The position numbers were made by a program, and so were the translations under genes. From Streptomyces albus subsp. albus (lineage in GTDB: Bacteria > Actinomycetota > Actinomycetes > Streptomycetales > Streptomycetaceae): 64,000 nt of DNA. Position 1 is the stretch's first letter, and each line of letters opens with the position of its first letter. The notes under the pieces are model-generated. The model searched no databases. It was not told the origin of the DNA and was given only the letters and a program-made list of their open reading frames with translations. Positions 1 to 9,084 of the stretch are shown here, piece by piece. The stretch spans positions 62,001-126,000 of the forward strand of contig NZ_JOID01000005.1 of NCBI RefSeq assembly GCF_000719865.1. Reading direction: 5' to 3'.

Positions 1-1053
1 CCGGTCGGCCCAGCGCTGCTCGGCGCTGGTGAGCTGGGCGAGGGTGGGCAGCGCCGCGCTCTCCGGGGGGTCGGCGGGGCCGCCGCCGCGGTCGATCCAG
101 CCGCGGTCGGAGGACCAGCGCAGGGTCGCGGCGGGGACCGGCGGGGGCGGCCCGGCGGGGGCGGCCGGCCCGCGGCCGAGACCGGCCAGGTCCTTGGGGG
201 TCGGTACGCCTCTGGCCGCGCCGTCCGCCGCCCCGTCCGCGGAGCCGTCCGCCGGGCCGGTGTTCCCGGCGGCCCGCCCGTCCCGCCCGCCGGCGGCGCC
301 GTCCTGCGTGCCGTCCGGGGCCGCGCCGGGAACGCCGGGGGCGGGGGCCGGGGCGGAGCTGTCCGGCGCGGCCGGGGAGCCGTTGCGCGGGGCCGCCACC
401 CGGCTCTCGCGGGGCCGGTCGCCGTCGGACTCGGGCAGCGGGGCGGAGAGGATCGCCGCGATCTCCGGCTGCGACTCGGGCCGCGGCGGGCAGGCGGTGA
501 CGGCGTCCCGGGCGCGGACGGCCCGGGTGATCCAGCTGCGGTCCAGGACCCGTCGTTCGTCGGCCTCCGCGACGAGGTCCTCGGACTGGTTGTAGTCACC
601 GTCGGCCGCCTGCACCGCCCAGAGGTGGACGGCGACGCCGTGCTCCTTGGCGGACATCAGCCCGGGCAGCAGATCGCCGTCGCCCGTGACGAGCACGATG
701 TCGGAGCAGGCGCGGTTGCGGGCGAGTTCGGTGAGTTCGGCGTGCATCGCCGCGTCGACGCCCTTCTGCGCCCAGCGGCCGTCGCTCCGGGTCAGCGCGC
801 CCAGCCGGACGGTGACCCGCGGCATGACGCGCAACCGCCGGTGCTCGGGCTGGGGTACGCGGTCGGGGGCGCCGTCGAACCAGTAGATGCGGAGCAACTG
901 CCGCTCCGTGTCCGCCTCGGCGCGCTCCCGCAGGGCCTGGATGAGGGCGGCGTGGTCCACGGTGATACGGGACCGGGCGGGCTCCCCGGCGAGCAGACTC
1001 GCGGCGGCCCCCAGCAGGTAACCGGCGTCCACCAGAACGACGCAGCGCTCCAC
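1..1053 (-). CDS. NYN-domain (LabA/DUF88-like) protein, C-terminal part cut by window edge
   Basis: The N-terminal ~170 residues read as a NYN/PIN-like nuclease fold. They start VLVDAGYLLGAAASLL with an early Asp, and later contain ACSDIVLVTGDGDLLPGL and HGVAVHLWAV, the acidic strand ends that bind metal in NYN proteins. The family is associated with RNA cleavage or processing; the substrate here is unknown. A long low-complexity Ala/Gly/Pro/Asp linker follows (about residues 215-310), then a Trp-containing stretch that runs off the left edge, so the C-terminus is unseen. I chose the GTG at 1053 because GAGGG lies about 8 bases upstream and the protein begins directly with the domain. It is divergent from the small gene at 1315. 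Confidence 0.85.
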   Translation of the reverse strand, partial: MERCVVLVDAGYLLGAAASLLAGEPARSRITVDHAALIQALRERAEADTERQLLRIYWFDGAPDRVPQPEHRRLRVMPRVTVRLGALTRSDGRWAQKGVDAAMHAELTELARNRACSDIVLVTGDGDLLPGLMSAKEHGVAVHLWAVQAADGDYNQSEDLVAEADERRVLDRSWITRAVRARDAVTACPPRPESQPEIAAILSAPLPESDGDRPRESRVAAPRNGSPAAPDSSAPAPAPGVPGAAPDGTQDGAAGGRDGRAAGNTGPADGSADGAADGAARGVPTPKDLAGLGRGPAAPAGPPPPVPAATLRWSSDRGWIDRGGGPADPPESAALPTLAQLTSAEQRWADR

Positions 1054-1314
1054 GGTCCACCCTCTTTCCTGATTCGCCGCCCCCCGGAACGGTGTGCTGT
1101 CGGGTTTCCCCCCGAGTCTGCCCGACCGCCCGGGGGTTATCTGCCGAACTGGATCACCGGCGTGGCGCTTCGGCGCCGCCGTGCCGTGATCTCACCACTC
1201 ACGGACGGTAATTGCCCGACATGCGGCCTTTGTCAGGGCATGTCACAGTGAGGGCGACGGCGCTCCCGTCCCCTGCCGGGCCGCCGGTCCGGAGCGCCGG
1301 GAGGAGGCACCACC

Positions 1315-1488
1315 ATGGCGAAGAACAAGAACCGGGACCGCAAGCAGCAGGCCCGCTCCGCCGCCGGGGCCGGCGAGGAGCAGGGCAAGGCCGGTTCCAT
1401 GGAAGCCCAGGAGCGGCAGAGAGCGGAGTCCCCGGAGCCTTCCCGGGGCGGTTCGAAGAAGCACCAGCGGCGCTTCGGGCACAACTGA
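1315..1488 (+). CDS. Small basic hypothetical protein, 57 aa
   Basis: A 57-residue ORF with a strong ribosome binding site (GGGAGGAGG, about 8 bases before ATG). The product starts MAKNKNRDRKQQARS and ends KKHQRRFGHN. It is very rich in Lys, Arg, Gln and Glu, has no hydrophobic stretch, and is probably disordered or nucleic-acid binding. The function is unknown to me. A GGCGC-TTCG-GCGCC hairpin with a stable UUCG loop (1164-1177) lies in the upstream region shared with the divergent NYN gene. The strong RBS and non-random protein composition support it being real. Confidence 0.7.
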   Translation: MAKNKNRDRKQQARSAAGAGEEQGKAGSMEAQERQRAESPEPSRGGSKKHQRRFGHN

Positions 1489-1587
1489 CGGCGCCACCCG
1501 GCGCACAAGGGGCGCGCCCGGTCTCCCGGGCGCGCCCCCGCGTTCGTACGGCCCCGGCGGCCCGCCGTACGGCGGGAGCCCCGGGCC

Positions 1588-4500
1588 TCAGCCGGCCAGG
1601 CAGGACGGCCCGAGCAGCACCTTGAGATCCCCGAACAGGGCGGGGTCGGCGGTGACCCGGTGCCGGTCGAGGCGCAGCACGGTGGTCTTGCGCGCGCCCT
1701 GGAGCTTGATCCGGACCTCGGTGGCGCCCCGGTGGTGGGTGAGCACCTCACCGAGCTTCTCCACCAGCGGCGGAGTCACCCGCACCGTCGGGATGGTGAT
1801 CGTCACGGGCGCGTTGGCGGAGGCCTCCGAGAGGTCGGGGACCATCAGCTCCATCGCGACCAGCCGGGGCACGTCCTCCCGCTTGTCGAGCCGGCCCTTG
1901 ACGAAGACCACGGCGTCCTCGACGAGCTGGGTGGACACCAGCTGGTAGGTGGCGGGGAAGAACATGCAGTCGAGGGAGCCCGCCAGGTCCTCGACGGTGG
2001 CGATGGCCCAGGCGTTGCCCTGCTTGGTCATCTTCCGCTGGAGGCTGGAGATGATGCCGCCGATGGTGACGATGGTGCCGTCGGGGTAGTCCCCGCCGGT
2101 CAGCGCGGAGATCGCCGCGTCGGCCTTCTCGCTGAGGACGTGCTCGATGCCGAAGAGCGGGTGGTCGGAGACGTAGAGGCCGAGCATCTCCCGCTCCTGG
2201 GCGAGGAGATAGGCCTTGTCCCACTCGATATCGGAGAACTCGACGTCGAGGCCGAAGCCCGGGGTGTCGTCGCCCTCGTCCTCCCCCATGCCGCCGAAGA
2301 GGTCGAACTGCCCTTCGGCCTCCTTCCGCTTGACCTGCACCACGTTGTCGATCATCGACTCGTAGTGCGCCGTCAGGCCCTTGCGGGTGTGGCCCAGCTC
2401 GTCGAAGGCGCCGGCCTTGATCAGGGACTCGACGGTCCGCTTGTTGCAGACCACCGCCTCCACCTTGTCCAGGAAGTCCGGGAAGGAGGCGTACTTCCCC
2501 TTGGACTTGCGGCAGCGCACGATCGAGTCCACGACGTTCTGCCCGACGTTGCGGACGGCGGTCAATCCGAAGACGATCGTGCTGTCACCGCGCGGGGTGA
2601 AGTTGGCGTCGGACTCATTGACGTCCGGCGGGAGGACCTTGATGCCCATCCTGCGGCACTCGTTGAGGTAGATCGCCGACTTGTCCTTGTCGTCGCGCAC
2701 CGAGGTGAGCAGCGCCGCCATGTACTCGGCCGGGTAGTTGGCCTTGAGGTAGGCGGTCCAGTAGGAGACCAGGCCGTACGCGGAGGAGTGCGCCTTGTTG
2801 AAGGCGTAGCCGGCGAAGGGCACCAGGACGTCCCACACGGCCTGGATGGCCTCGTCGGAGAAGCCCTTGTCGCGGGCGCCCTTCTGGAAGTTGACGAACT
2901 CCGCGTCGAGGACTTCCTTCTTCTTCTTGCCCATCGCGCGGCGCAGCAGGTCGGCCTGGCCGAGCGAGTACCCGGCGAGCACCTGGGCGGCCTTCTGCAC
3001 CTGCTCCTGGTACACGATGAGGCCGTAGGTGATGTCGAGGACCTCCTTGAGAGGCTCCTCCAGCTCCGGGTGGATCGGGGTGATCTCCTGCTGGCCGTTC
3101 TTCCGCAGCGCGTAGTTGATGTGGCTGTTCATGCCCATCGGGCCGGGCCGGTAGAGGGCCGAGACGGCGGAGATGTCCTCGAAGTTGTCCGGCTTCATCA
3201 TGCGCAGCAGGGAGCGCATGGGGCCGCCGTCGAACTGGAAGACGCCGAGGGTGTCGCCGCGCTGGAGCAACTCGAAGGTCTTGGGGTCGTCCAGCGAGAG
3301 GTCGAGCAGGGTGATGTCGATGCCCTTGTTGGCCTTCACGAGCTTGACGGCGTCGTCCATGATCGTGAGGTTGCGCAGGCCCAGGAAGTCCATCTTGAGC
3401 AGGCCGAGCGACTCACAGGTGGGGTAGTCCCACTGCGTGATGGTGACGCCGTCGGTGTGCCGGACCCAGACCGGGACATGGTCGGTGATCTTCTCGCTGG
3501 ACATGATGACGCCGGCCGCGTGCACGCCCATCTGCCGCACCAGGCCCTCGACGCCGCGCGCGGTGTCGATGACCTTCTTGACGTCGGGCTCGTTCTCGTA
3601 CATCGCGCGGATCTCGCCGGCCTCGCTGTACCGGGGGTGCGAGGGGTCGGTGATGCCGGAGAGCGGGATGCCCTTGCCGAGGACGTCGGCGGGCATGGCC
3701 TTGGTGAGCCGGTCGCCCATGGCGTACGGGTAACCGAGCACCCGGGCGGAGTCCTTGATGGCGTTCTTGGCCTTGATGGTGCCGTAGGTGCCGATCATGC
3801 AGACCTTGTCGGCGCCGTACTTCTCCGTGACGTACCGGATGACCTCACCGCGCCGACGCTCGTCGAAGTCGATGTCGACATCGGGCATGGAGACGCGCTC
3901 GGGGTTGAGGAACCGCTCGAAAATCAGGCCGTGTTCGATGGGGTCGAGGTCGGTGATCCCCATGGCGTAGGCGACGATCGAGCCGGCCGCCGAACCGCGG
4001 CCGGGGCCGACGGCGATGCCGTTGTTCTTGGCCCACATGATGAAGTCGGCGACGACGAGGAAGTAGCCGGGGAACCCCATCTGGATGATGACGTCCATCT
4101 CGTACTCGGCCTGCCGCTGCCGGTCGTCGGGGACGCCGCCCGGGTAGCGGCGCTCCATGCCCCGCTTGACCTCCTCGCGGAACCAGGTCACCTCGGTGTA
4201 GCCCTCGGGGACCTCGAAGCGGGGCATCAGGTCGCGCTTCTCGAACCAGCCGTCGGTGTCGATCTGCTCGGCGACCAGCAGGGTGTTGGCGCATCCCTCC
4301 TGCCAGGCGTCCGAGGAGTCGATGGCGTACATCTCCTCGGTCGACTTGAGGTAGTAGCCGGTGCCGCCGAACCGGAAGCGGTCGGGGTCGGAGAGGTTCT
4401 TGCCGGTCTGGATGCACAGCAGGGCGTCGTGCGCGTCGGCCTCGCCCGCGTGGGTGTAGTGCGAGTCGTTGGTGACGAGCGGCGGGATGCCGAGCTTCTT

Positions 4501-5130
4501 CCCGATCCGCAGGAGGTCGTCGCGGACCCGCTTCTCCAGCTCCAGACCGTGGTCCATCAGCTCCAGGAAGTAGCGGTCCTTGCCGAAGATCTCCTGGTAG
4601 TCGGCGGCGGCCTTGAGCGCCTCGTCGAAGTGGCCGAGCCGGATGCGGGTCTGCACCTCGCCGGAGGGGCAGCCGGTGGAGGCGATCAGGCCCTCGGCGT
4701 GCTCGGCGATGACCTCCTTGTCCATCCGGGGCCACTTGGTGAGCCAGCCCTCGGCGTAGGCGTCGGAGGAGAGCCGGAAGAGGTTGTGCAGACCGGTCCT
4801 GTTGCTCGCCCAGATCGTCTTGTGGGTGTAACCGCCGGAGCCGGAGACGTCGTCCCGCTTCTGGTGCGGCTGGCCCCAGGTGATGCGCCGCTTGTTGCGC
4901 CGCGACTCGGGGGCGACGTAGGCCTCGATGCCGATGATCGGCGTGACCCCGGCCTTGGTGGCCTGCTGGTAGAAGTCGTAGGCGCCGTGGAGGTTGCCGT
5001 GGTCCGTCATCGCGATGTGCGACATGCCCATGTCCTGGCAGGCCGCGAACATGTCCTTGAGCCGCGCGGCACCGTCCAGCAGCGAGTACTGGGTGTGGAC
5101 GTGCAGGTGCGTGAAGGGCGGCTTGGTCAC
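1588..5130 (-). CDS. dnaE: DNA polymerase III alpha subunit (replicative polymerase)
   Basis: An 1180-residue C-family polymerase and the catalytic core of the replisome. The N-terminal PHP domain begins FTHLHVHTQYSLLDGA. The palm carries PDVDIDFDERRR (metal-binding aspartates, about residue 415), with GPGRGSAAGS before it and FNKAHSSAYGLVSY further on. A C-terminal OB-fold region (VTIGGIISSLQRKMTKQGN) follows. The length fits DnaE1 rather than DnaE2. It starts at GTG 5130 with GGAGG about 9 bases upstream. It is monocistronic by appearance, with no close minus-strand neighbour. Confidence 0.98.
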   Translation of the reverse strand: MTKPPFTHLHVHTQYSLLDGAARLKDMFAACQDMGMSHIAMTDHGNLHGAYDFYQQATKAGVTPIIGIEAYVAPESRRNKRRITWGQPHQKRDDVSGSGGYTHKTIWASNRTGLHNLFRLSSDAYAEGWLTKWPRMDKEVIAEHAEGLIASTGCPSGEVQTRIRLGHFDEALKAAADYQEIFGKDRYFLELMDHGLELEKRVRDDLLRIGKKLGIPPLVTNDSHYTHAGEADAHDALLCIQTGKNLSDPDRFRFGGTGYYLKSTEEMYAIDSSDAWQEGCANTLLVAEQIDTDGWFEKRDLMPRFEVPEGYTEVTWFREEVKRGMERRYPGGVPDDRQRQAEYEMDVIIQMGFPGYFLVVADFIMWAKNNGIAVGPGRGSAAGSIVAYAMGITDLDPIEHGLIFERFLNPERVSMPDVDIDFDERRRGEVIRYVTEKYGADKVCMIGTYGTIKAKNAIKDSARVLGYPYAMGDRLTKAMPADVLGKGIPLSGITDPSHPRYSEAGEIRAMYENEPDVKKVIDTARGVEGLVRQMGVHAAGVIMSSEKITDHVPVWVRHTDGVTITQWDYPTCESLGLLKMDFLGLRNLTIMDDAVKLVKANKGIDITLLDLSLDDPKTFELLQRGDTLGVFQFDGGPMRSLLRMMKPDNFEDISAVSALYRPGPMGMNSHINYALRKNGQQEITPIHPELEEPLKEVLDITYGLIVYQEQVQKAAQVLAGYSLGQADLLRRAMGKKKKEVLDAEFVNFQKGARDKGFSDEAIQAVWDVLVPFAGYAFNKAHSSAYGLVSYWTAYLKANYPAEYMAALLTSVRDDKDKSAIYLNECRRMGIKVLPPDVNESDANFTPRGDSTIVFGLTAVRNVGQNVVDSIVRCRKSKGKYASFPDFLDKVEAVVCNKRTVESLIKAGAFDELGHTRKGLTAHYESMIDNVVQVKRKEAEGQFDLFGGMGEDEGDDTPGFGLDVEFSDIEWDKAYLLAQEREMLGLYVSDHPLFGIEHVLSEKADAAISALTGGDYPDGTIVTIGGIISSLQRKMTKQGNAWAIATVEDLAGSLDCMFFPATYQLVSTQLVEDAVVFVKGRLDKREDVPRLVAMELMVPDLSEASANAPVTITIPTVRVTPPLVEKLGEVLTHHRGATEVRIKLQGARKTTVLRLDRHRVTADPALFGDLKVLLGPSCLAG

Positions 5131-5507
5131 GGTGGAAGACCTCCGGGCGCGGGTCGGTGACGGCTGGGACGCGTGGGAAACGCGTGCGGCGACAGCACCG
5201 AAGTCTATGCCCGGGGAGCGTGGCCGGAGGGCACCCGGGAGCCCTCTCCCGGCTTCCCCGGGACGGGTTTCCCGCCGCCCGCCGGGACCGGCCGGGCGGG
5301 CGCCGCGAGCCGCCGGAACGGTACGGGAAAGCGCCGCGCGGGCGTGTCCCCCGGCGGACCGGACCGGGCGGGGGCGGCCCGCTCCGGACCGCCCGGGACC
5401 GCCGGGGTCCGGCCCGGACGGCAGGGTTCCGGCAGGGGTCCGGGGCTGCGGCCGGAAGCTTTCCGTTTAGGTCCCGCTTAGCCGGGGCCGTGGCACACTT
5501 TCCGGCG
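5131..5507. other. Gene-free region between dnaE and the divergent membrane-protein gene
   Basis: 377 bases. On the minus strand TAGACT (5202-5207) fits an actinobacterial -10 (TANNNT) for dnaE, with no clear -35. Two ACGCGT palindromes (5169-5174 and 5180-5185) are 11 bases apart, about one helical turn, and would fall in the dnaE leader. On the plus strand CACACT lies about 8 bases before the ATG at 5508 and no Shine-Dalgarno is evident there. The long GC-rich open frames across this stretch have no protein-like composition. Confidence 0.4.
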
Positions 5508-6191
5508 ATGGACGTATCGGGAGCTCAGCTGAGGACGCTGCGGGCGGCGCTGTTCACGGCGCTCTGCCTCACGCTGTCCACGGCCGCGCACGTGGCCCTG
5601 TCCGGAGTGCCGCTGCCCGTCGGCCCGGTGGCGGCGGTCGCCGCCGGCGTCTTCCTGATCGCGTACGCGCTGGCCGGCCGCGAGCGCGGCTTCTGGTCGA
5701 TCGCGGCGCTGCTCGTCCCCCTGGAGCTGGCGGCGGACACGGTCTTCACCACCGGCCGGCACGCCTGTTACGGCGAGAGCGGCGGCCCGGTCGCCGGCCC
5801 GCTCCGCTCCCTGGGCGTCGATCTGCTCTGCGGCGGCGGCCCCCTCGGGACGCCGCTGGCGCGGATGGCGTCCCCGGACGGCGCCGCCGCGCTGCCGGTG
5901 CCCGGCGGCCCGGCCACCCCCTGGCTGCTGCTCGCCGCGCACACCGCGGTCGGCCTGGCCGCCGCCGTCTGGCTGTGGCGCGGCGAGGCGGCCCTCGGCC
6001 GGCTGCTGCGGGCGCTGGCCGCCTTCGCCTTCCGGCCGCTGCTCCTCGCCGTCGCCGCGCTCGTCCCCGCGGGTCCCGCGCCGCGCCGCGCGCCACACGG
6101 TCCGCGGCACCCCGTGGCTGCGGGCCGGCTCCCCATGCTGGTGTACTCCGTCGTACGGCGCGGACCGCCCGCCGTCGCGGCTGTCCGCTGA
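5508..6191 (+). CDS. Integral membrane protein of unknown function
   Basis: A 227-residue protein with about five hydrophobic segments: near residues 9-31, 36-55, 60-78, 125-148 and 160-180. It has a hydrophilic loop around 80-120 containing two Cys (RHACYGESGG, VDLLCGGG) and a basic, low-complexity C-terminus. I do not recognise the family. It sits between dnaE and a membrane-anchored thioredoxin-fold protein, so a role in envelope or metal handling is possible, but this is only context. The start is taken at ATG 5508, the first Met consistent with the hydrophobic N-terminus; no Shine-Dalgarno is visible. Confidence 0.7.
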   Translation: MDVSGAQLRTLRAALFTALCLTLSTAAHVALSGVPLPVGPVAAVAAGVFLIAYALAGRERGFWSIAALLVPLELAADTVFTTGRHACYGESGGPVAGPLRSLGVDLLCGGGPLGTPLARMASPDGAAALPVPGGPATPWLLLAAHTAVGLAAAVWLWRGEAALGRLLRALAAFAFRPLLLAVAALVPAGPAPRRAPHGPRHPVAAGRLPMLVYSVVRRGPPAVAAVR

Positions 6192-6266
6192 CAGTCCCGA
6201 CAGCCGCCGGGCTCCGTCCCGGCACAGCGATCCGCGACCCCCGAGACCACGGAGCAGGGAATCACC

Positions 6267-7109
6267 ATGAGCAAGCGCAACAGCCAGGAAGCCAAGAGAA
6301 ACGCCCGCGAGCGGCTGCGCGAGGAGCGTGAGCGGCAGGCGAAGAAGGACAAGCTCCGCCGCCAGCTCGTCGTCGGCGGCTCGATCGTGGGTGTCCTGGC
6401 GATCGCGGCCGGCATCGGCTTCGCCGTCAGCCAGATGGGTGACGGCGGCGGCAGCGGCACGGTGAGCTCGAAAGAGTGGAACGACGCCGCCAAGGACAAG
6501 AAGTTCGTGAAGCCCGCCAACACCTCCGGCGCCAAGGGCACCGATGTGATCATCGGCGAGAAGGACGCGAAGAAGACCCTCCAGGTCTACGAGGACATGC
6601 GCTGCCCGGCCTGTGCCGCCTTCGAGCAGGGCGCCGGCGAGATCCTGATCCAGGACGTCGAGGAGGGCAAGTACAAGGCCGAGTTCGTCATGGCCACCTT
6701 CATCGACAACATGGCCCAGGGCTCGGGTTCGAAGAACTCCCTGAGCGCCCTGGGCGCGGCCCTGGACGTCAGCCCGCAGGCGTTCATGGACTACAAGCAC
6801 GCGCTGTACTCGCAGAAGAACCACCCGGAGGAGTCCGAGGACAAGTTCGCCGACGACGACTACCTCCTGGAGGTCGCCGGCGAGATCAAGGAGCTCAAGG
6901 GCAACGCGGACTTCGAGAAGGACGTCAAGGACGGCACCTTCGACAAGTGGGCCCAGGAGATGGCCAAGAAGTTCGACAAGAGCAACGTCCAGGGCACCCC
7001 GACCCTCAAGATGAACGGCGAGAAGCTCGTCGTCGAGGGCACCGAGAACACCCCGATGGCCCCGGATCAGTTCAAGGCCGCCATCGACAAGGCCCTCACA
7101 GCGGAATAA
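6267..7109 (+). CDS. DsbA-family thioredoxin-fold protein, membrane anchored
   Basis: 280 residues. A highly basic cytosolic N-terminus (about 1-32, [20 protein letters not shown]) is followed by one membrane helix (about 33-55) and an extracytoplasmic DsbA-like domain with a CPAC active site at C113-C116 ([13 protein letters not shown]). The helical insertion is rich in Lys and Glu, and [12 protein letters not shown] supplies the cis-Pro loop. The family catalyses disulfide exchange on exported proteins. The start ATG is preceded by an AGGGA element. A strong hairpin follows the stop. The next gene exports a folded phosphatase, which is compatible with but does not prove a shared envelope role. 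Confidence 0.92.
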   Translation: MSKRNSQEAKRNARERLREERERQAKKDKLRRQLVVGGSIVGVLAIAAGIGFAVSQMGDGGGSGTVSSKEWNDAAKDKKFVKPANTSGAKGTDVIIGEKDAKKTLQVYEDMRCPACAAFEQGAGEILIQDVEEGKYKAEFVMATFIDNMAQGSGSKNSLSALGAALDVSPQAFMDYKHALYSQKNHPEESEDKFADDDYLLEVAGEIKELKGNADFEKDVKDGTFDKWAQEMAKKFDKSNVQGTPTLKMNGEKLVVEGTENTPMAPDQFKAAIDKALTAE

Positions 7110-7125
7110 TCACCGCCGGAACGGC

Positions 7126-7162
7126 AACGGGCAGACGAACTTCCGTCGTACGTCTGCCCGTT
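7126..7162 (+). terminator. Hairpin terminator after the DsbA-like gene
   Basis: AACGGGCAGACG pairs perfectly with CGTCTGCCCGTT (12 bp, 13-base loop), 16 bases after the stop codon. There is no U-tract, as is common in this genus. Confidence 0.75.
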
Positions 7163-7177
7163 CGCCGTACCCGGCAG

Positions 7178-7183
7178 TAATCT
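7178..7183 (+). promoter_or_regulatory. -10 element (TAATCT) for a probably leaderless phoD mRNA
   Basis: TAATCT ends 8 bases before the GTG at 7192 and no Shine-Dalgarno is present, the arrangement of leaderless transcripts. A GTTCGCC heptamer (7160-7166) resembles one unit of a PhoP box, but I see no clear tandem repeat. Confidence 0.5.
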
Positions 7184-7191
7184 GTCGGCCC

Positions 7192-8859
7192 GTGACGGAC
7201 CTTACGAAGACCGAGACCGCCCCCCGCCCCGCACGCCACTCCCGCCGCACGGTCGTCATGGCCGCGGCCGCCGGAGCGGGCGCCGCGATGATCCCGCTCA
7301 CCGGCGCCCAGCGTGCCGTGGCGGCCGAGAACGCCCCCGCGTTCCTGCACGGCGTCGCCTCCGGCGACCCGCTCCCCGACGGTGTCCTGCTGTGGACCCG
7401 GGTCACGCCGACCGCCGACGCCGTACCCGGCTCCGGCAAGGGGCCGGACACCCCGGTCGGCTGGGAGGTCGCCGAGGACCGTTCGTTCGCCTCCGTCGTC
7501 GCCCGCGGCACCGCGACCGCCACCGCCGCGTCCGACCACACCGTGAAGGCGGACGTCCGCGGACTGCGCCCGGCCACCCAGTACTTCTACCGCTTCACCG
7601 CCGGCGGCACCGTCTCCCCCACCGGCCGCACCCGCACCACCGCCGCGCACGACGCCACCGCCCCCGCCGTCCGCTTCGGCGTCGTCTCCTGCGCCGACTG
7701 GGAGGCCGGCTGGTTCTCCGCCTACCGGCACCTCGCCGCCCGCACCGACCTCGACGCGGTGCTCCACCTCGGCGACTACATCTACGAGTACGGCAGCGGC
7801 GGCTTCCCCGGCGCGGACGGCGTGATCCGCTCGCACGTCCCCGCTCACGAGATCCTCACCCTCGCCGACTACCGCGCCCGGCACGGCAACTACAAGACCG
7901 ACGAGGACCTGCGGAACCTGCACGCCACCCACCCGGTCATCGCCATCTGGGACGACCACGAGGTGGCCAACGACGCCTGGTCCGGCGGCGCCGAGAACCA
8001 CACGCCCGGCACCGAGGGCGACTGGGCGGCGCGCGTGGCCGCCGCCAAGCAGGCGTACTTCGAGTGGATGCCGGTGCGCCCCTCGATCGCCGGCACCACC
8101 TACCGCCGGCTGCGCTTCGGCCGGCTCGCCGACCTCCACCTGCTCGACCTGCGCTCGTTCCGCTCGCAGCAGACCTCCATCGGCAACGGCGACGTGGACG
8201 ACCCGGACCGCACCATCACCGGCCGCAAGCAGCTCGACTGGCTGAAGAGCGGACTGGCCTCCTCCGACGCCTCCTGGAAGCTGGTCGGCACCTCGGTGAT
8301 GATCTCCCCGGTGGCCTTCGGCTCCGTCCCCGCGCATCTGCTGGGCCCGCTCGCCGAACTGCTCGGTCTGCCCCGCGAGGGCCTGGCCGTCAACGTCGAC
8401 CAGTGGGACGGCTACACCGACGACCGGCGCGAACTCCTCACCCATCTGCGGGAGTCGGGCATCGAGAACACCGTCTTCCTCACCGGTGACATCCACACCG
8501 CCTGGGCCAACGACGTCCCCGTCAAGGCCGCCACCTACCCGCTCTCGGCCACCGCCGCCACGGAGTTCGTGGTGACCTCGGTGACCTCGGACAACATCGA
8601 CGACATCCTCAACGTGCCGCCGCAGACCGCCTCCCTGGTCGCGACGGCCGCCGTGCGCGCCGCCAACCGCCATGTGAAGTGGGTGGACATGGACTCGCAC
8701 GGCTACGGCGTCCTGGACGTCACCGCCGAGCGGGCGCAGATGGACTACTACGCCATCACCGAGAAGACCGACCGCGCCGCCGGCACGGAATGGCTGCGCT
8801 CCTACCGGACCCACTCCGGCGCGCAGAAGCTGGAGCGGGTGGACCAGCCGGTCCGCTGA
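7192..8859 (+). CDS. phoD: Secreted PhoD-type alkaline phosphatase / phosphodiesterase
   Basis: 555 residues. A twin-arginine signal ([24 protein letters not shown], about 16-45) ends near [10 protein letters not shown] fibronectin-like N-terminal domain ([23 protein letters not shown]) is followed by the calcineurin-like PhoD core: [37 protein letters not shown] and [13 protein letters not shown], which supply the metal-binding Asp, His and Asn. Such enzymes hydrolyse phosphate mono- and diesters outside the cell under phosphate limitation using Fe/Ca. The GTG at 7192 is placed by the leaderless -10 and by the position of the Tat signal. Confidence 0.95.
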   Translation: MTDLTKTETAPRPARHSRRTVVMAAAAGAGAAMIPLTGAQRAVAAENAPAFLHGVASGDPLPDGVLLWTRVTPTADAVPGSGKGPDTPVGWEVAEDRSFASVVARGTATATAASDHTVKADVRGLRPATQYFYRFTAGGTVSPTGRTRTTAAHDATAPAVRFGVVSCADWEAGWFSAYRHLAARTDLDAVLHLGDYIYEYGSGGFPGADGVIRSHVPAHEILTLADYRARHGNYKTDEDLRNLHATHPVIAIWDDHEVANDAWSGGAENHTPGTEGDWAARVAAAKQAYFEWMPVRPSIAGTTYRRLRFGRLADLHLLDLRSFRSQQTSIGNGDVDDPDRTITGRKQLDWLKSGLASSDASWKLVGTSVMISPVAFGSVPAHLLGPLAELLGLPREGLAVNVDQWDGYTDDRRELLTHLRESGIENTVFLTGDIHTAWANDVPVKAATYPLSATAATEFVVTSVTSDNIDDILNVPPQTASLVATAAVRAANRHVKWVDMDSHGYGVLDVTAERAQMDYYAITEKTDRAAGTEWLRSYRTHSGAQKLERVDQPVR

Positions 8860-9084
8860 CCCGTCACCCGCTCCGGCCGCCGGCCCCGGCCGTCGGTGGC
8901 CGCCACCCGCGTCACCCATCCCGCCCGCCGCGGTCCCGGCCGCGGCGGGCGGGCGGCGGCGCGTACCGCTCCCTCCCGGCCCCGTTCTCCCTCCCGCGGC
9001 GGGCCCCCGGGAGGCGGCGGGCTGGATACCCTGCTGCTGCACCTGGCATGGACGGCAGCGGTACGGCGGCTGGGGGACGGCGAG

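Noticed and set aside
1660..5160. Long plus-strand open frame opposite dnaE, and similar long frames opposite murE, ileS and the dcw genes
   Set aside because: Third-position GC makes antisense frames stay open in this genome; the proteins are low-complexity (Val/Asp/Arg/Gly-rich) with no domain, and a well-recognised gene fills the other strand.
5169..5185. Pair of ACGCGT palindromes as a cell-cycle box upstream of dnaE
   Set aside because: MCB boxes are yeast elements; 6-mers of this composition are frequent at this GC content, so no regulatory claim is made.
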